Of a stretch of 64,000 bases of DNA, positions 1 to 14,300 are shown one piece after another. The translations under genes were made by a program, and so were the position numbers. This DNA is from Aristolochia californica (taxonomy: Eukaryota > Streptophyta > Magnoliopsida > Piperales > Aristolochiaceae), in the NCBI GenBank assembly GCA_029961685.1, contig JARWKL010000001.1, forward strand, positions 28,532,295 to 28,596,294, in the 5' to 3' direction. The notes beneath the pieces were generated by a model, which did no database searches, was not told the DNA's origin, and saw only the letters and a list, made by a program, of their open reading frames with translations. The number at the start of each line of letters is the position of its first letter. Position 1 is the stretch's first letter.

Positions 1-3000
1 CCTATGGATCCAAGCCTTTTAAAGAGAATAAAAAACGCTCATTAAATTCTCAAGTGAACGTGAGGTGGGATATTTACCCGAGTCAAACAAGTCATTATTT
101 TCCCCATTTAAAAAAAGCTGACCTAAGAATCATAGATGACAGTAAAGTAATTTATTATGCGTAACGGGCTTTATTTTTGTAAGAAATCACTTACGGATTG
201 GGAGTTTACACTCAGTTTAAAATCCCCCGCCACCCTCTTTTCTCTACGATTGCAAAACCTGATATATAAAAACTAAAAAGAGCTTACAATCCCTAAAAAT
301 AACAGACACTCTTCGGAATTATCTCTATTTATATTTGTGCATTGTTCATTTCCATTTTAGATGTACACTTTTTTGTTAAATCAAAACATTGAGTTTTCAC
401 ACTCCCTTCATCCCGTAAACCAAAAAGGCAAATAGATCACAACAAAAGGAAAGTTTTAGAGTTTATGTGTGGAAAAAATTTAAAACAATAACAAATTTAA
501 GTAAATAAAGTTTCTTCACACACCAAAAATGAACACAAAAGTTTTGTTGTCCAAGTTTGGGAAATTCCACTAGTTCAATCCCAATAGCTTGGAATTTTAA
601 AAGATAGAGATTTCTTCCACGCATGCTTTAAAAATGGTTATGCATGTCTGAAACCTTTTAAAGAAAATAACAAAAGGTCATTAAATTCTCAAGTGAACGT
701 GCGGTGGCAAATTTACCTGAGTCAAACAAGCCATTATTTTGCACATTTACAAAAAGCTGACAAACAATCATAGGAGATAGTAAAGTGATTTATCATGGGT
801 AACCAGCTATATTTTTGTTAGAAATGACTTACGGATTGGGAGTGAACACTCAGTTTAAAATCCCCCGCCACCTCCTCTTCTCGACGATTGCAAAACCTGA
901 TAAATAGAAACTAAAAAGAGCTTACAATCCCTAAAAATAACAGACACTGTTCGGAATTATCTCTCTCTACTTTTATGCATTGAGCATTTCCATTTTAGAT
1001 GTACTCTTTTTTCTTAAATCAAAACATTGAGTTTTCGCCTCCCTTCATCCCATAAACCAAAAAGGCAAATAGATCACATTAAAATGGAATTTTCAGAGTT
1101 TATGTGTGGAAAAAGTTTAAAAAAATAACAAATGTAAGTAAAGAAAATTTATTCACACACCAAAAATGAACACAAAAGTTTTGTTGTCCAAGTTTGGGAA
1201 ATTCCACTAGTTCAACCCTAACAACTTAGAATTTTATAAGAAAGAGTTATTTTCCACACATGCTTTTAAAATGGATATGCATGCTTGAAACATGTTAAAG
1301 ATGCAAATCACCTATGGATCCAAACTTTTAAAGAGAATAACAAATGCTCATTAAATTCTCTAGTGAACGTGTGGTAGGATATTTACCCGAGTCAAACAGG
1401 CTATTATTTTTCCCTTTACCAAAAAGCTGACCTAACAATCATAGAGTATTGTAAAGTGATTTATGATGCGTAACGGGCTATATTACCCTAATAAATGACT
1501 TAAGAATTGGGAGTCAACACTCAGTTAAAAATCTCCCGTCTCCTACTTTTCCCAACGATTGCAAAACATAATATATAAAAACTAAAAAAGAGCTTACAAT
1601 CCCTAAAAATTATAGACACTCTTCGGAATTATCTCTAACTACATTTGTGCATTCTGCAATTCCATTTTAGATGTACTCTTTTTTCTTAAATCAAAATTTT
1701 GAGTTTTCGCTCTCCCCTCATCCTGTAAACCAAAAAAGGCAAATAGATCACAACAAAATCAAAATTTTAAAGTTTATGTATGGAAATAATTTAAAACAAT
1801 AACAAATGCAAGTAAACAAAATTTATTCACACACCACAAATGAACACAAAAGTTTTGTTTTCCAAGTTTGGGAAATTCCACTTGTTCAACCCTTACAGCT
1901 TGGAATTTTATAAGAAAAAGATTTCTTCCACACATGCTTTAAAAAAGGATTTGCATGCTTGAAACATGTTAAATATGCAAATCACCTATGGATCCAAACC
2001 TTTGAAAGTGAATAACAAATGCTCATTAAATTCTCAACTGAATGTGTTGTGGGACATTTACCCGAGTCAAAAAAGCCATTATTTTGTCTATTTACAAAAA
2101 TTTGACGTAACAATCATAGTTGATTGTAAAGTGATTTATCATGCGTAACAGGCTATATTGCTTTAAGAAATGACTTATGGATTGGGAGTCAACACTTAGT
2201 TGAAAATCCACCACCTCCCTTTTTCCCGACGATTGCAAAACCTGATATATAAAAAACTAAAAAGAGCTTACAATCCCTAAAACTTATAGACACTCTATGG
2301 AATTATCTCTCTCAACATTTGTGCACATAGCATTTCCATTTTAGTTGTACTCTTTTTTCTTAAATCAAAACTATGAGTTTTCGTTCTCCCTTCAACCAGT
2401 AAACCAAAAAGGCAAATAGATCACAACAAAATGAAAATTTTAGAGTTTATGTTTGGAAAAAAATTAAAACAATAACAAATGTAAGTAAAGGAAATCTATT
2501 CACACACCACAAATGAACACAAAAGTTTTTTTGTCTAAGTTTGGGTAATTCCACTTGTTCAACCCTAACAACTTGGAATTTTAAAAGTAAGAGATTTCTT
2601 CCACACATGCTTTAAAAATGGATATACATGGTTGAAACATATTAAAGATGCAAATCACCTATGGATCCAAGCCTTTTAAATAGAATAAGAAACGCTCATT
2701 AAATTCTCAAGTGAACGTGTGGTGGGATATTTACCCGAGTCCAACAAGCCATTATTTTGCCCATTTACAAAAAGCTGATCTAACAATCATAGATGATTGT
2801 AAAGTGATATATCATGTGTAACGGGTGATATTACCCTAAGAAATGACTTATGGATTGGGGGTCAACACTCAGTTAAAATCCCCCGCCTCGCCCTTTTCCC
2901 GTCGGTTGCAAAACCCGTTATATAAAAACTATAAAGAGCTTACAATCCCTAAAGATTACAGACACTCTTTGGAATTATCTCTCTCTACATTTGTTCATTG

Positions 3001-6000
3001 TCCATTTCTATTTTAGAAGTACTCTTGTTTCTTAAATAGAAACTTTGGGTTTTCGCTCTCCCTTCATCCCGTAAACAAAAAAGGCAAATAGATCACAACA
3101 AAAAGAAAATTTTAGAGTTTATTTATGGAAAAAATTTAAAACAATAACAAATGTAAGTAAAAAGAATTTATTCCCTCACCACAAATGAACACAAAATTTT
3201 TGTTGTCCAAGTTTGGGAAATTCCATTAGTTCAACCCTTACAGCTTGGAATTTTTTGAGAAAGAGATTTCTTCCATACATGCTTTAAAAATGGATATGCT
3301 TTCTTGAAACATGCTAAAGATGCAAATTACCTATGGATCCAAACCTTTTAAAGAGAGTTACAAACGCTCATTAAATTCTCAAGTGAACGTGAGGTGGGAG
3401 ATTTACTCGAGTCAAACAAGCCATTATTTTGCCATTTAAAAAACGATGACCAAATAGTCATAGATGATTGTAAATTGATTTATCTTGCGTAACGGGCTAT
3501 ATTACTAGGAAAAATGACTCATGGATTTGGAGCAACACTCAGTTAAAAATCCCATGCCACCCCCTTTTCCCGACGATTGCAAAACCTGATATATAAAAAC
3601 TAAAAAAACTTACAATCCCTAAAAATTATAGACACTCTTTGGAATTATCTCACTCTACATTTTTGCTTTGTACGTTTCCATTTTAGATGTACCCTTTTTT
3701 CTTAAATCAAAACTTTGAGTTTTTGCTCTCCCTTCATCCCCTAAACCCAAAAGGCAAATAGATCACAGCAAAATGAAAATTTTAGAGTTTATGTATAGCT
3801 AAAATTTAAAACAATAACAAATTTAAGTAATTAAAATTTATTCACAAACCACAAATGAACACAAAAGTTTTGTTGTCCAAGTTTTGGAAATTCCACTAGT
3901 TAAACCCTAACAGCTTGGAATTTTATAAGAAAAAGATTTCGTCCACACATGCTTTAAAAATGGATATGCATGCATGAAATATGTTAAAGATGCAAATCAC
4001 CTATGGATCCAAACCTTTTAAAGAGAATAACAAACGCTCATTAAATTCTCAAGTGAACCTGCGGTGGGATATTTAGCCGAGTCAAACAAGCCATTATTTT
4101 GCCCATTTAAAAAAGCTGACCTAACAATCATAGATGATAGTAAAATGATTTATCATATGTAACGGGCTATATTACCCTAAGAAATGAATTATGGATAGGG
4201 AGTCAACACTCAGTTAAAAATCCCCCGCCTCCCCCGTTTCCCGACGATTGTAAAACCTGATATATAAAAACTAAAAAGTGCTTACAATCCCTAAAAATTA
4301 CAGACACTCTTTGGAATTATCACTCTCTACATTTTTTCATTGTGCATATCCATTTTAGATGTACTCTTTTTGCTTAAATCAAAACTTTGGGTTTTCGCTC
4401 TCCCTTCATCCCGTAAACCAAAAAGGCAAATAGATCACAACAAAATGAAAATTTTAGAGTTTATGTATGGAAAAAATTTAAAAAAATAAAAAAATTAAGT
4501 AAAGAAAATTTTTTCACACACCACAAATGAACACAAAAGTTTTGTTGTCCAAGTTTGGGAATTCCACTAGTTCAACCCTAACAGCTATGAAGTTTATAAG
4601 AAAGTGATTTCTTCCACACATGCTGTAGAAATGGATATGCATGCTTGAAACATGTTAAAGATGTAAATCACCTATGGTTCCAAACCTTTTAAAGAGAACA
4701 ACAAACACTCATTAAATCCTCAAGTGAACGTGGAGTGGGATATAAACCCTACTCAAACAAGCTATTTTTTTGCCCACTGACAAAAAGATGACCTAAGAAT
4801 CATAGATGATTGTAAAGTGATTTATCATGCATAACGGGCTATATCAACCTAAGAAATTACTTATGGATTGGGAATACACACTCAGTTAAAAATCCCCCGC
4901 CTCGCCCTTTTCCCAACGATTGCAAAACCCGTAATTTAAAAACTAAAAAGAACTTACAATCCCTAAAAATTATAGACAATCTTTGGAATTATCTCTCTCA
5001 ACATTTGTGCATTGTGCATTTCTATTTTAGATGTACTCTTTTTTCTTAAATCAAAACTTTGAGTTTTCGCTCTCCCTTCATCCTTTTAACCAAAAAGGCA
5101 AATAGATCACAACAAAATGAAAATTTTAGAGTTTATGAACGAAAAAATTTAATGCAATAAAAAAAGTAAGTAAGAAAAATTTATTCACACAACACAAATG
5201 AACACAAACGTATTGTGGTCCAAGTTTGGAAAATTCCACTAGTTCAACCCTAACATCTTGGAATTTTATAAGAAAGAGATTTCTTCCATACATGCTTTAA
5301 AAATGGATATGCATGTTTGAAACATGTTAAAGATGAAAATCACCTATGGATCCAAACCTTTCAAAGAGAATAACAAACGCTCATTAAATTCTCAAGTGAA
5401 CGTGCGGTGGGATATTTACTCGAGTCAAACAAGCCATTATTTTGCCCATTTGAAAAAAGCTGACCTAAAAATCATATATTATTGTAAAGTGATTTATCAT
5501 GTGTAATGGGCTATATTACCCTAAGAAATGACTTATGAAAAGGGCGTCAACACTCAGTTAAAAATCCCCCGCCTCCCCCTTTTCCCGACAATTGAAAAAC
5601 CTAATATATAAAATCTAAAAAGAGCTTACAATCCCTAAAAATTACCGACACTCTTTGGAATTATCTCTCTCTAAATTTGTTCATTGTGCATTTACATTTT
5701 AGATCTACACTTTTTTCTTCAATCAAAACTTTGAGTTTTCGCTCTCCCTTCATCCCGTATACCAAAAAGGCAAATAGATCACAACAAAATGAAAATTTTA
5801 GAGTTCATGTATGGAAAAAATTTTAAACAATAAAAAATGTAAGTAAAGAAAGTTTATTCACACACCACAAATGAACACAAAAGTTTTGTTGTCCAAGTTT
5901 GGGAAATTCCACTAGTTCAACACTAACAGCTTGGAATTTTATACGAAAGAGATTTCTTGCACACATACGTTAAAAATGGATATGCATGCTTGAAACATTG

Positions 6001-8034
6001 TAAATATGCAAATCACCTATGGATGCAAGTCTTTTAAATAGAACAACAAACACTCATTAAATTCTCAAGTGAACGTGCGTTGGAATATTTACCTGAGTCA
6101 AACAAGCCATTATTTTGCCCATTTACAAAAACTTGACCTAACAATCATAGATGATTGTAAAGTGACTTATCATACATAACGGGCTATATAACACTAAGAA
6201 ATAACTTATGGATTGGGAGTCAACACTGAGTTAAAAATCCCCCACCTCCCCCTTTTTCCGACGATTCAAAAACTTGAGATATAAAAACTAAAAAGAGCTT
6301 ACAATCCCGAAAAATTACAGATACTCTTTGGAATTATCTCTCTCTACATTTGTGCAATGACCATTTCGATTTTAGATGTACTCTTTTTTCTTAAAGCAAA
6401 ACTTTGAGTTTTCGGTCTCCCTTTATCCCGTAAACCAAAAAGGCAAATAGATCACAACAAAATAAAAATTTTAGAGTTTATGCTTGGAAAAAAATTATAA
6501 CAATAAAAAATTTAAGTAAAGAAAAGTTATTCACACACCACAAATGAACACAAAATTTTTGTTGTTCAAGTTTGGGAAATTCCACTAGTTCAACCCTAAC
6601 ACCTTGGAATTTTATAAGAAAGATATTTCTTCCACTCAAGTTTTAAAAATGGATATGCATGCTTGAAACATTTAAAAGATTCAAATCACCTATGGAGACA
6701 AGCCTTTTAAAGAGAATAACGAACGCTCATTAAATTTTCAAGTAAATGTGTGGTGGGATATTTACCCGAGTCGAACAAGCCATTATTTTGCCCATTCAAA
6801 GAAAGGTGACCAAAAAATCATAGATAATTGTAAAGTGATTTATCATGCATAATGGGCTATATTACCCTATGAAATGACTTATGGATTGGGAGTCAACACT
6901 CAGTTAAAAATCCCCCGTCTCCCCCATTTTCCGACGATTGCAAAACCTGATATATAAAACTAAAAAGAGCTTACAATCCATAAACATTTCAGGCACTCTT
7001 AGGAATTATCTGTCTCAACATTTGTGCAATGTGAATTTCCATTTTAGATGTTCTCTTTTTTCTTAAATCAAAACATTGAGTTTTCGCTCTCCCTTCATCC
7101 CGTAAACACAAAAGGCAAATAGATCACAACAAAATGAAAATTTTAGAGTTTATGTATGGAAAAAATTTAAAACAGTAACAAATATAAGTAAAGAAAATTT
7201 ATTCACACACCACAAATGAGCACAAAATATTTGGCTTCCAAGTTTGTGAAATTCAACTAGTTCAACCCTAAATGCTTGGAATTTTATATGAAAGAGATTT
7301 CTTCCATACATGCTTTAAAAATGGATATGCATGAATGAAACTTGTTAAAGAAGCAAATCACCTATGGATCCAAACCTTTTAAAGAAAATAACAAACGCTC
7401 ATTAAATTTTCAAGTAAACGTACGGTGGGATATTTACCCGAGTAAAACAAGCCATTATTTTGCCCAATTACAGAAAGCTGACCTAAGAATCATCGATGAT
7501 TGTAAAGTGATTTATCATGCGTAACGGGCTTTATTACCCAAAGAAATGACTTATGGATTGGGAGTCAAAACTCAGTAAAAAATCCCCTGCCTCCCCCTTT
7601 TCCCGACGATTGCAAAACCTGATATTTAAAAACTAAAAAGAACTTACAATCCCTAAAAATTATAGACAATCTTTGGAATTATCTCTCTCTACATTTGAGC
7701 AATGAGCATTTCCATTTTAGATGTTCACTTTTTTCTTAAATCAAAACTTTGAGTTTTCGCTCTCCCTTCATCCCGTCAACCAAAAAGGCAAATAGATCAC
7801 AACAAAATGAAAATTTCAGAGTTTATGTATGGAAAAAATTTTAAAATAAAAAATGTAAGAAAAAAAATTTATTCACACACCACAAATGAACATAAAATTT
7901 TTGTTGTCCTAGTTTGGGAAATTCCACAAGTTCAACCTAACAGCATGGAATTTTATAAGAAAGAGATTTCTTCCACACATGCTTTAAAAATGGATATGCA
8001 TGCTTGAAAAATGTTAAAGAAGCAAATCACCTAT
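1..8034 (+). repeat. Array segment 1: 12 monomers, mixed subfamilies
   Basis: Unit starts: 6, about 653 (anchor deleted), 1316, 1990, 2663, 3335, 4005, 4676, 5348, 6021, 6694, 7366. Unit lengths are regular (670-674 bp) apart from the first pair. The junction near 653 lacks about 34 bp that normally carry the GGATCC motif, so TGAAAC runs straight into CTTTTAAAG. The anchor is mutated at 4676, 6021 and 6694. Nothing other than satellite is present. Confidence 0.93.
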
Positions 8035-8925
8035 GGATCCAAAACCTTCTAAAGAGAATAACAAACGCTCATTAAATTCTCAAGTGAACGTGCGGTGGGA
8101 TATTTACACGAGTCAAACAAGCTATTATTTTGCCCATTTATGAAATGCTGACCTAACAATCATAGAGGATTGTAAAGTGATTTCTCATGCGTAATGGGCT
8201 ATATTAGCCTAAGAAATGACTTAAGCATTGGGAGTCAACACTCGGTTAAAAATCCCACGCCTCCCCCTTTTCCCGACAATTGCGAAACCTAATATATTAA
8301 AACTAAAAAGAGCTTACAATCCCTAAAAATTACAGACACTCTTTGGAATTATCTCTCTTGACATTTTTGCATTGTGGATTTCCATTTTACATGTACTCTT
8401 TTTTCTAAACATCAAAACTTTGAGTTTTCGCTCTACCTTCATCCCGTAAACCAAAAAGGCAAGTAGATCATAACAAATGTAAATTTTGGAGTTTATGGAT
8501 GGAAAAAATTTAAAACAATAACAAATGTAAGTAAAGATAATTTATTCACGCACCACAAATGAACATAAAAGTTTTGTTGCCCAAGTTTGGAAAATTCTTG
8601 TAGTTCAACCCTAACAACATGGAATTTTATAAGAAGGAGATTTCTTCCACACATGCTTTAAAAATGGATATGCATGCTTGAAACATGTTATAGGAGCAAA
8701 TCACCTATGCATCCAAACCTTTTAAAGTGAATAACAAACGCACATTAAATTCTCAAGTGAACGTGCGATGGGTTATTTACTCGAGTCAAACAACCCATTA
8801 TTTTGCCGATTTACAAAAAGCTGACATAGGAATCTTAGATTATTGTAAAGTGATTTATACGTGTAACTGGCTATATTAACCTAAGAAATGACTTATGGAT
8901 TGGGAGTCAACATTCAGTTAAAAAT

Positions 8926-8947
8926 CCCCCGCCTCCCCCTTTTCCCG
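8926..8947. other. Recurring C-rich tract (exemplar)
   Basis: Five Cs, GCCT, five Cs, four Ts, then CCCG, about 217 bp after the anchor in nearly every unit. It is the only strongly GC-rich stretch in an AT-rich monomer. Its complement has runs of 3, 5, 2 and 5 Gs, close to but short of a standard four-run quadruplex motif. Confidence 0.8.
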
Positions 8948-8964
8948 ACGATTGCATAACCTGA

Positions 8965-8974
8965 TATATAAAAA
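8965..8974 (+). other. Recurring TATA-like motif (exemplar)
   Basis: TATATAAAAA about 255 bp after the anchor, just downstream of the C-rich tract, conserved in most units. It matches a TATA box, but in AT-rich DNA this is weak evidence. No transcription start can be deduced. Confidence 0.3.
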
Positions 8975-10843
8975 CTAAAAAGAGCTTACAATCCATAAAA
9001 ATTACAAACACTATTTGGAATTATCTCACTCTACATTTATGCATTGTGCTTTTCTATTTTAGATGTAATCTTTTTTCTTAAATCAAAACATTGAGTTTCC
9101 GCTCTCCCTTCATCCCGTAAACCAAAAAGACAAATAGATCACAACAAAATGAAAATTTTAGAGTTTATGAAAGGAAAAAATTTAGAACAATAACAAATTT
9201 AAGTAAAAAAAAATTTTCACGCACCACAAATGAACACAAAAGTTTTGTTGTCCAAGTTTGGGAAATTCCTCTTGTTCAACCCTAACAGCATGAAATTTTA
9301 TAAAAATGAGATTTCTTCCAAACATCCTTAAAAATGGATATGCATGCTTGAAAAATATTAAAGAACCAAATCACCTATGGATCCAAACCTTTTAAAGAGA
9401 ATAACAAACGCTCATTAAATTATCAAGTGAACTTGTGGTGGGAAATTTACCCGAGTCAAAGAAGCCATTATTTTGCCCATTTACAAAAAGCTGACCTAAC
9501 AATCATAGAAGATTGTAAAGTGATTTATCATGTGTAATGGGATTTATCACCCTAATAAATGACTTATGGATTGGGAGTCAATATTCAGTTAAAAATCCCC
9601 CGCCTCCCCCTTTTCCCGACGATTGCAAAACCTGATATATAAAAACTAAAAAGAGCTTACAATCCGTAAAAATTACAGAAACTCTTTGGAATTATCTCAC
9701 TCTAAATTTTTGCATTGTCCTTTTTTATTTTAGATGTACTCTTTTTTCTTAAGTCAAAACTTTGAGTTTTCATTCTCCCTTCATCCCGTAAACCAAAAAG
9801 GAAAATAGATTACAACAAAATGAAAGTTTAAGAGTTTATGTATGGAAAAAATTTAAAACAGTAACAAATGTAAGTAAGGAAATTTATTCACGCACCACAA
9901 ATGAACACAAAAGTTTTGTTGTCGAAATTTGAGAAATTCCACCAGTTCAACCCAAACAACATGGAATTTTATAAGAATGAGATTTCTTCCACACATGCTT
10001 TAAAAATAGATATGCATGCTTGAAACATGTTAAATAAGTAAATCACCAATGTATCAAAACCTTTTAAAGAGAATAGCAAACGCACATTAAATTCTCAAGT
10101 GAACGTGTGGTGGGATATTTACCCGAGTCAAACAAGACATTATTTTGCCTATTTACAAAAAGCTGACCTAACAATCTTAGATGATTGTAAAGTGATTTAT
10201 CATGCAGAACGGGCTATATTACCCTAAGAAGTGACTTATTGATTGCGAGTCAACACTCAGTTAAAAATCCCCCGTCACCCCCTTTTCCCGACGATTGCAA
10301 AACCTGATATATAAAATGTAAAAAGAACTTACAGTCCCTAAAAATAGTAGACACTCTTTGGAAATATCTCACTCTACATTTTTTTATTGTGCTTTTCCAT
10401 TTTAGATGTACCCTTTTTTCTTAAATAAAAACTTTGAGTTTTCGCTCTCCCTTCATCCCGTAAACCAAAAAGGCCAATAGATCACAACAAAATGAAAATT
10501 TTAGAGTTGATGTATGGAAAAAATTTAGAACAATATCAAATGTAAGTAAAGAAAATTTAATCATGCACCACAATTGAACACAAAAGTCTTGTTGTCCAAG
10601 TTTGGGAAATTCCACTAGTTCAACCATAACAACATGAAATTTTTAAAGAATGAGATTTATTCCGCACATGGTTTAAAAATCAATATGCATGCTTGAAACA
10701 TGTTAAAGAAGCAAATATCCTATGCATCCAAACCTTTTAAAGAGAATAGCAAAGGCTCATTCAATTCTCAAGTGAACGTGCGGTGGGATATTTACCCGAG
10801 TCAAACAAGCCATTAATTTTTCCATTTACAAAAATCTGACCCA

Positions 10844-10861
10844 ACAATCATAGATGATTGT
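10844..10861. repeat. Recurring dyad ACAATCAT-AG-ATGATTGT (exemplar)
   Basis: Perfect 8-bp inverted repeat with a 2-bp centre, about 120 bp after the anchor. Other perfect copies include 2783-2800, 12189-12206 and 15478-15495. Many units have ACGATCAT as the left arm, one mismatch from perfect; the right arm is the more constant. It could be a protein-binding site or simply part of the consensus. Confidence 0.75.
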
Positions 10862-11395
10862 AAAGTGAATTATCATGCGTAACTGGCTATATTACCCTAA
10901 GAAATGACATATGGGTTGGGAGTCAACACTCAGTTAAAAATCCCATGCCTCCCCCTTTTCCCAATAATTGCAAAACCTTATATATAAAAACTAAAATGAA
11001 CTTACAATCCCTATAAATTATTGACACTCTTTGGAATTATCTCTCTCTACATTTGTGCATTGTGCTTTTCCATTTTAGATCTACTCTTTTTTCTTAAATC
11101 AAAACTTTGAGTTTTCGCTCTCCCTTATCGCGTAAACCAAAGAGGCAAATAGATCACAACCAAATGAAAATTTTAAAGTTTATGTATGGAAAATTTTTTA
11201 AACAATAACAAATGTTAGTAAATAAAATTAATTCACGCACCACAAATGAACACATAATTTTTTTTGTCGAAGTTTGGGAAATTTCACTTGCTCCACCCTA
11301 ACATCTTCGAATTTTATAAGAAAAAGATTTCTTCTACACATGCGTTAAAAATGGATATGCACGCTTGAACCATGTTAAAGATGAAAATCACCTAT

Positions 11396-14300
11396 TGACC
11401 CACACCTTTTAAAGAGAATAACAAACACTCATTAAATTATCAAGTGAACGTATGGTGGGATATTTACTAGAGTCAAACAAGCCATTATTTTGCCCATTTA
11501 CAAAAAGCTGACCTAACAATCATACATGATTGTAAAGTGATTTATCATGCGTAACGGGCTATATTACCCTAAGAAATGACTTATGGATTTTGAGTCAACA
11601 CCCAATTAAAATTCCCGCGCCTCCCCCGTTTCTTGACGATTGCAAAACCAGATATATAAAAACTAAAAAGAGCTTATAATCCCTAAAAATTACAGGCACT
11701 ATTTGGAATTATCTCTCTCTACATTTGTGTATTGTGCATTTCCATTTTAGATGTACTATTTTTTATTAAATCAAAACTTTCAGTTTTCGCTCTCCCTTCA
11801 TCCCGTAAACCAAAAAGGCATATAGATCACAAAAAAATGAAAATTTTAGAATTTATGTAAGGAAAAAATTTGAAACAAAAACAAATGTTAGTAAAGAAAA
11901 TTTATTCACGCACCACAATTGAACACAAAAGTTTTGTTGTCCAAGTTTTGGAAATTTCACTAGTTCGACCGTAAAAGCTTTTAATTTTATAAAAATGAGA
12001 TTTCTTCCACACTTGCTTTAAAAATGGATATGCATGAACGAATTATTTTAAAGATGCAAATCACCTATGGATCCAAGCCATTTAAAGAGAAGAACAAACG
12101 CTCCTTAAATTCTCCAGTGAACGTGCGCTGGGATATTTACTCGAGTCACAAATTACATTATTTTGCCCATTTAAAAAAAGCTGACCTAACAATCATAGAT
12201 GATTGTAAAGTGATTTATCATGCGTAACAGGCTATATTACCCTAAGAAATGACTTATGGATTTGGATTCAACCCTCTGTTAAAAAAACCCCACCTCCCCC
12301 TTTTCTCGATGATTGCAAAACCTGATATATAAAAACTAAAAAGTGGTTACAATCCCTAAAAATTACCTACAATCTTTGGAATTATCTCTCTCTACATTTC
12401 TGCATTGCACATTTCCATTTTAGATGTACTCTTTCTTCTTAAGTCAAAACTTTGAGTTTTCGCTCTCACTTCAACCCATAAACAAAAAAGGGAAAAAGAT
12501 CACAACAAAATGAAAATTTTAGAGTTTATGTATGGAAAAAATTTATAACAATCACAAATGGACACAAAATTTATATTGTCCATGTTTGGGAAATTCCACT
12601 AGTTCAACCCTAACAGCTTGGAATTTTATAAGAAAGAGAATTCTTCCACACATTCTTTAAAATTGGATATGCATGCTTGAACCATGTTAAAGATGCAAAT
12701 CACCTATGGATCCAAACCTTTTAAAGAGAATAACAAACGCTCATTAAATCCTCAAGTGAACGTGCGGTGGCCTTTTTACTCGAATCCAACAAGCCATTAT
12801 TTTACCCATTTACAAAAAGCTGACCTAACAATAATAGATGACTGTAAAGTGATTTATCATGCGTAACAGGCTATATTACCCTAAGAAATGACATATGGAT
12901 TGGGAGTCAACACTTAGACAAAAATCCCCCGCCTCCCCCTTTTCTCGTCGATTGCAAAACCTGATATATAAAAACTAAAAAGAGCTTACAATCCCGAAAA
13001 ATTACCGTCACTCTTTGGAATTATCTCACTTTACATTTGTGAATAGTGCATTTCCATTTTAGATGTACTCTTTTTTCTTAAATCAAAACTTTCAGTTTTC
13101 GCTCTCCCTTCACAACAAAATGTAAATTTCAGAGTTGATGTATGGAAAAAAATTTATAGCAATAACAAATGTAAGTAAAGGAAATTTATTCACAGACTAT
13201 AAATGACAAGAAATTTTTTTTGTCTAAGTTTGGGAAATTCCACTAGTTCATCCCCAACAGCTTGGAATTTTATAAGAAAGTGCTTTCTTCCACACATGCC
13301 TTAAAAATGAATATGCATGCTTGAACCATGTTAAAGATGCAAATCACCTTTGGATCCACACCATTTAAAGAGAATAACAAACGCTCAGTAAATCTCAAGT
13401 GAACGTGTGGTGGGATATTTACCCGAGTCATACAAGCCATTATTTTGCCCATTTAAAAAAAGCTGACCTAACGATCATAGATGATTGTAAAGTGATTTAT
13501 CATGCGTAATGGGCTATATAACCCAAAGATATGACTTATAGATTGGAGCCAACACTCAGTTAAAAATCTCCCGTTTACCCCTTTTCCCGACAATTGCAAA
13601 ACCTGATATATAAAAACTAAAAGGTGCTTACAATCCATAAAAATTACAAAAAATCTTTGGAATTATCTCTCTCTACATTTGGGCATTGTCCATTTCCATT
13701 TTAGATGTACTTTTTTTCTTAAAACAAAACTTTGAGTTTTCTCTCTCCCTTCATCCCGTAAACCAAAAAGGCAAATAGATCACAACAAAATGAAAATTTA
13801 AGAGTTTATGTATGGAAAAAATATAAAACAATAACAAATGTAAGTAAAGAAAATTTATTCACACACCACAAATGAACACAAAAGTTTTGTTGTCCAAGTT
13901 TGGGAAATTTCACTTTTTCAACCCTAACGGCTTGGAATTTTATAAGAAAGAGATTTCTTCCACACATGCTTTAAAATTGGATATGCATTCATGAAGTATG
14001 TTAAAGATGGAAATCACCTTTGGATCCAAACCTTTTAAAGAGAATAAAAAACGCTCAATAAATTCTCAAGTGAACATGCTGTGGATCATTACCAGAGTCA
14101 AACAAGCCATTATTTTGCCCATTTAATAAAAGCTGACCTAACGATCATAGATGATTTTAAAGTGATTTATCATGCGTAACGGGATATATTACCCTATGAA
14201 ATGACTTATGAATTGCAGTCAACACTCAGTTAAAAATCCCTCGCCTCCCCCTTTTCCCGACGATTGTAAAACCTGATATATAAAAACTAAAAAGAGCTTA

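Larger units (their letters stand above)
8035..11395 (+). repeat. Array segment 2: five-unit subfamily with CGCACCACAAATG variant
   Basis: Unit starts: 8035, 8709, 9379, 10051, 10724. These units share CGCACCACAAATG where most have CACACCACAAATG, AGAAGCAAATC or close forms before the anchor, and TTGTGC(T)TTTC before the T-rich run. Similar variants recur at 32.1-34.8 kb, which suggests a common ancestral block. Several anchors are degenerate (8709, 10051, 10724). Confidence 0.85.

Noticed and set aside
10421..10627. Minus-strand open frames of 60-98 codons (also near 15062, 18438, 37786, 39891)
   Set aside because: They are the reverse complement of one AT-rich part of the monomer, rich in Phe and Leu from A/T runs, mostly disrupted in other units, and without a recognisable motif.
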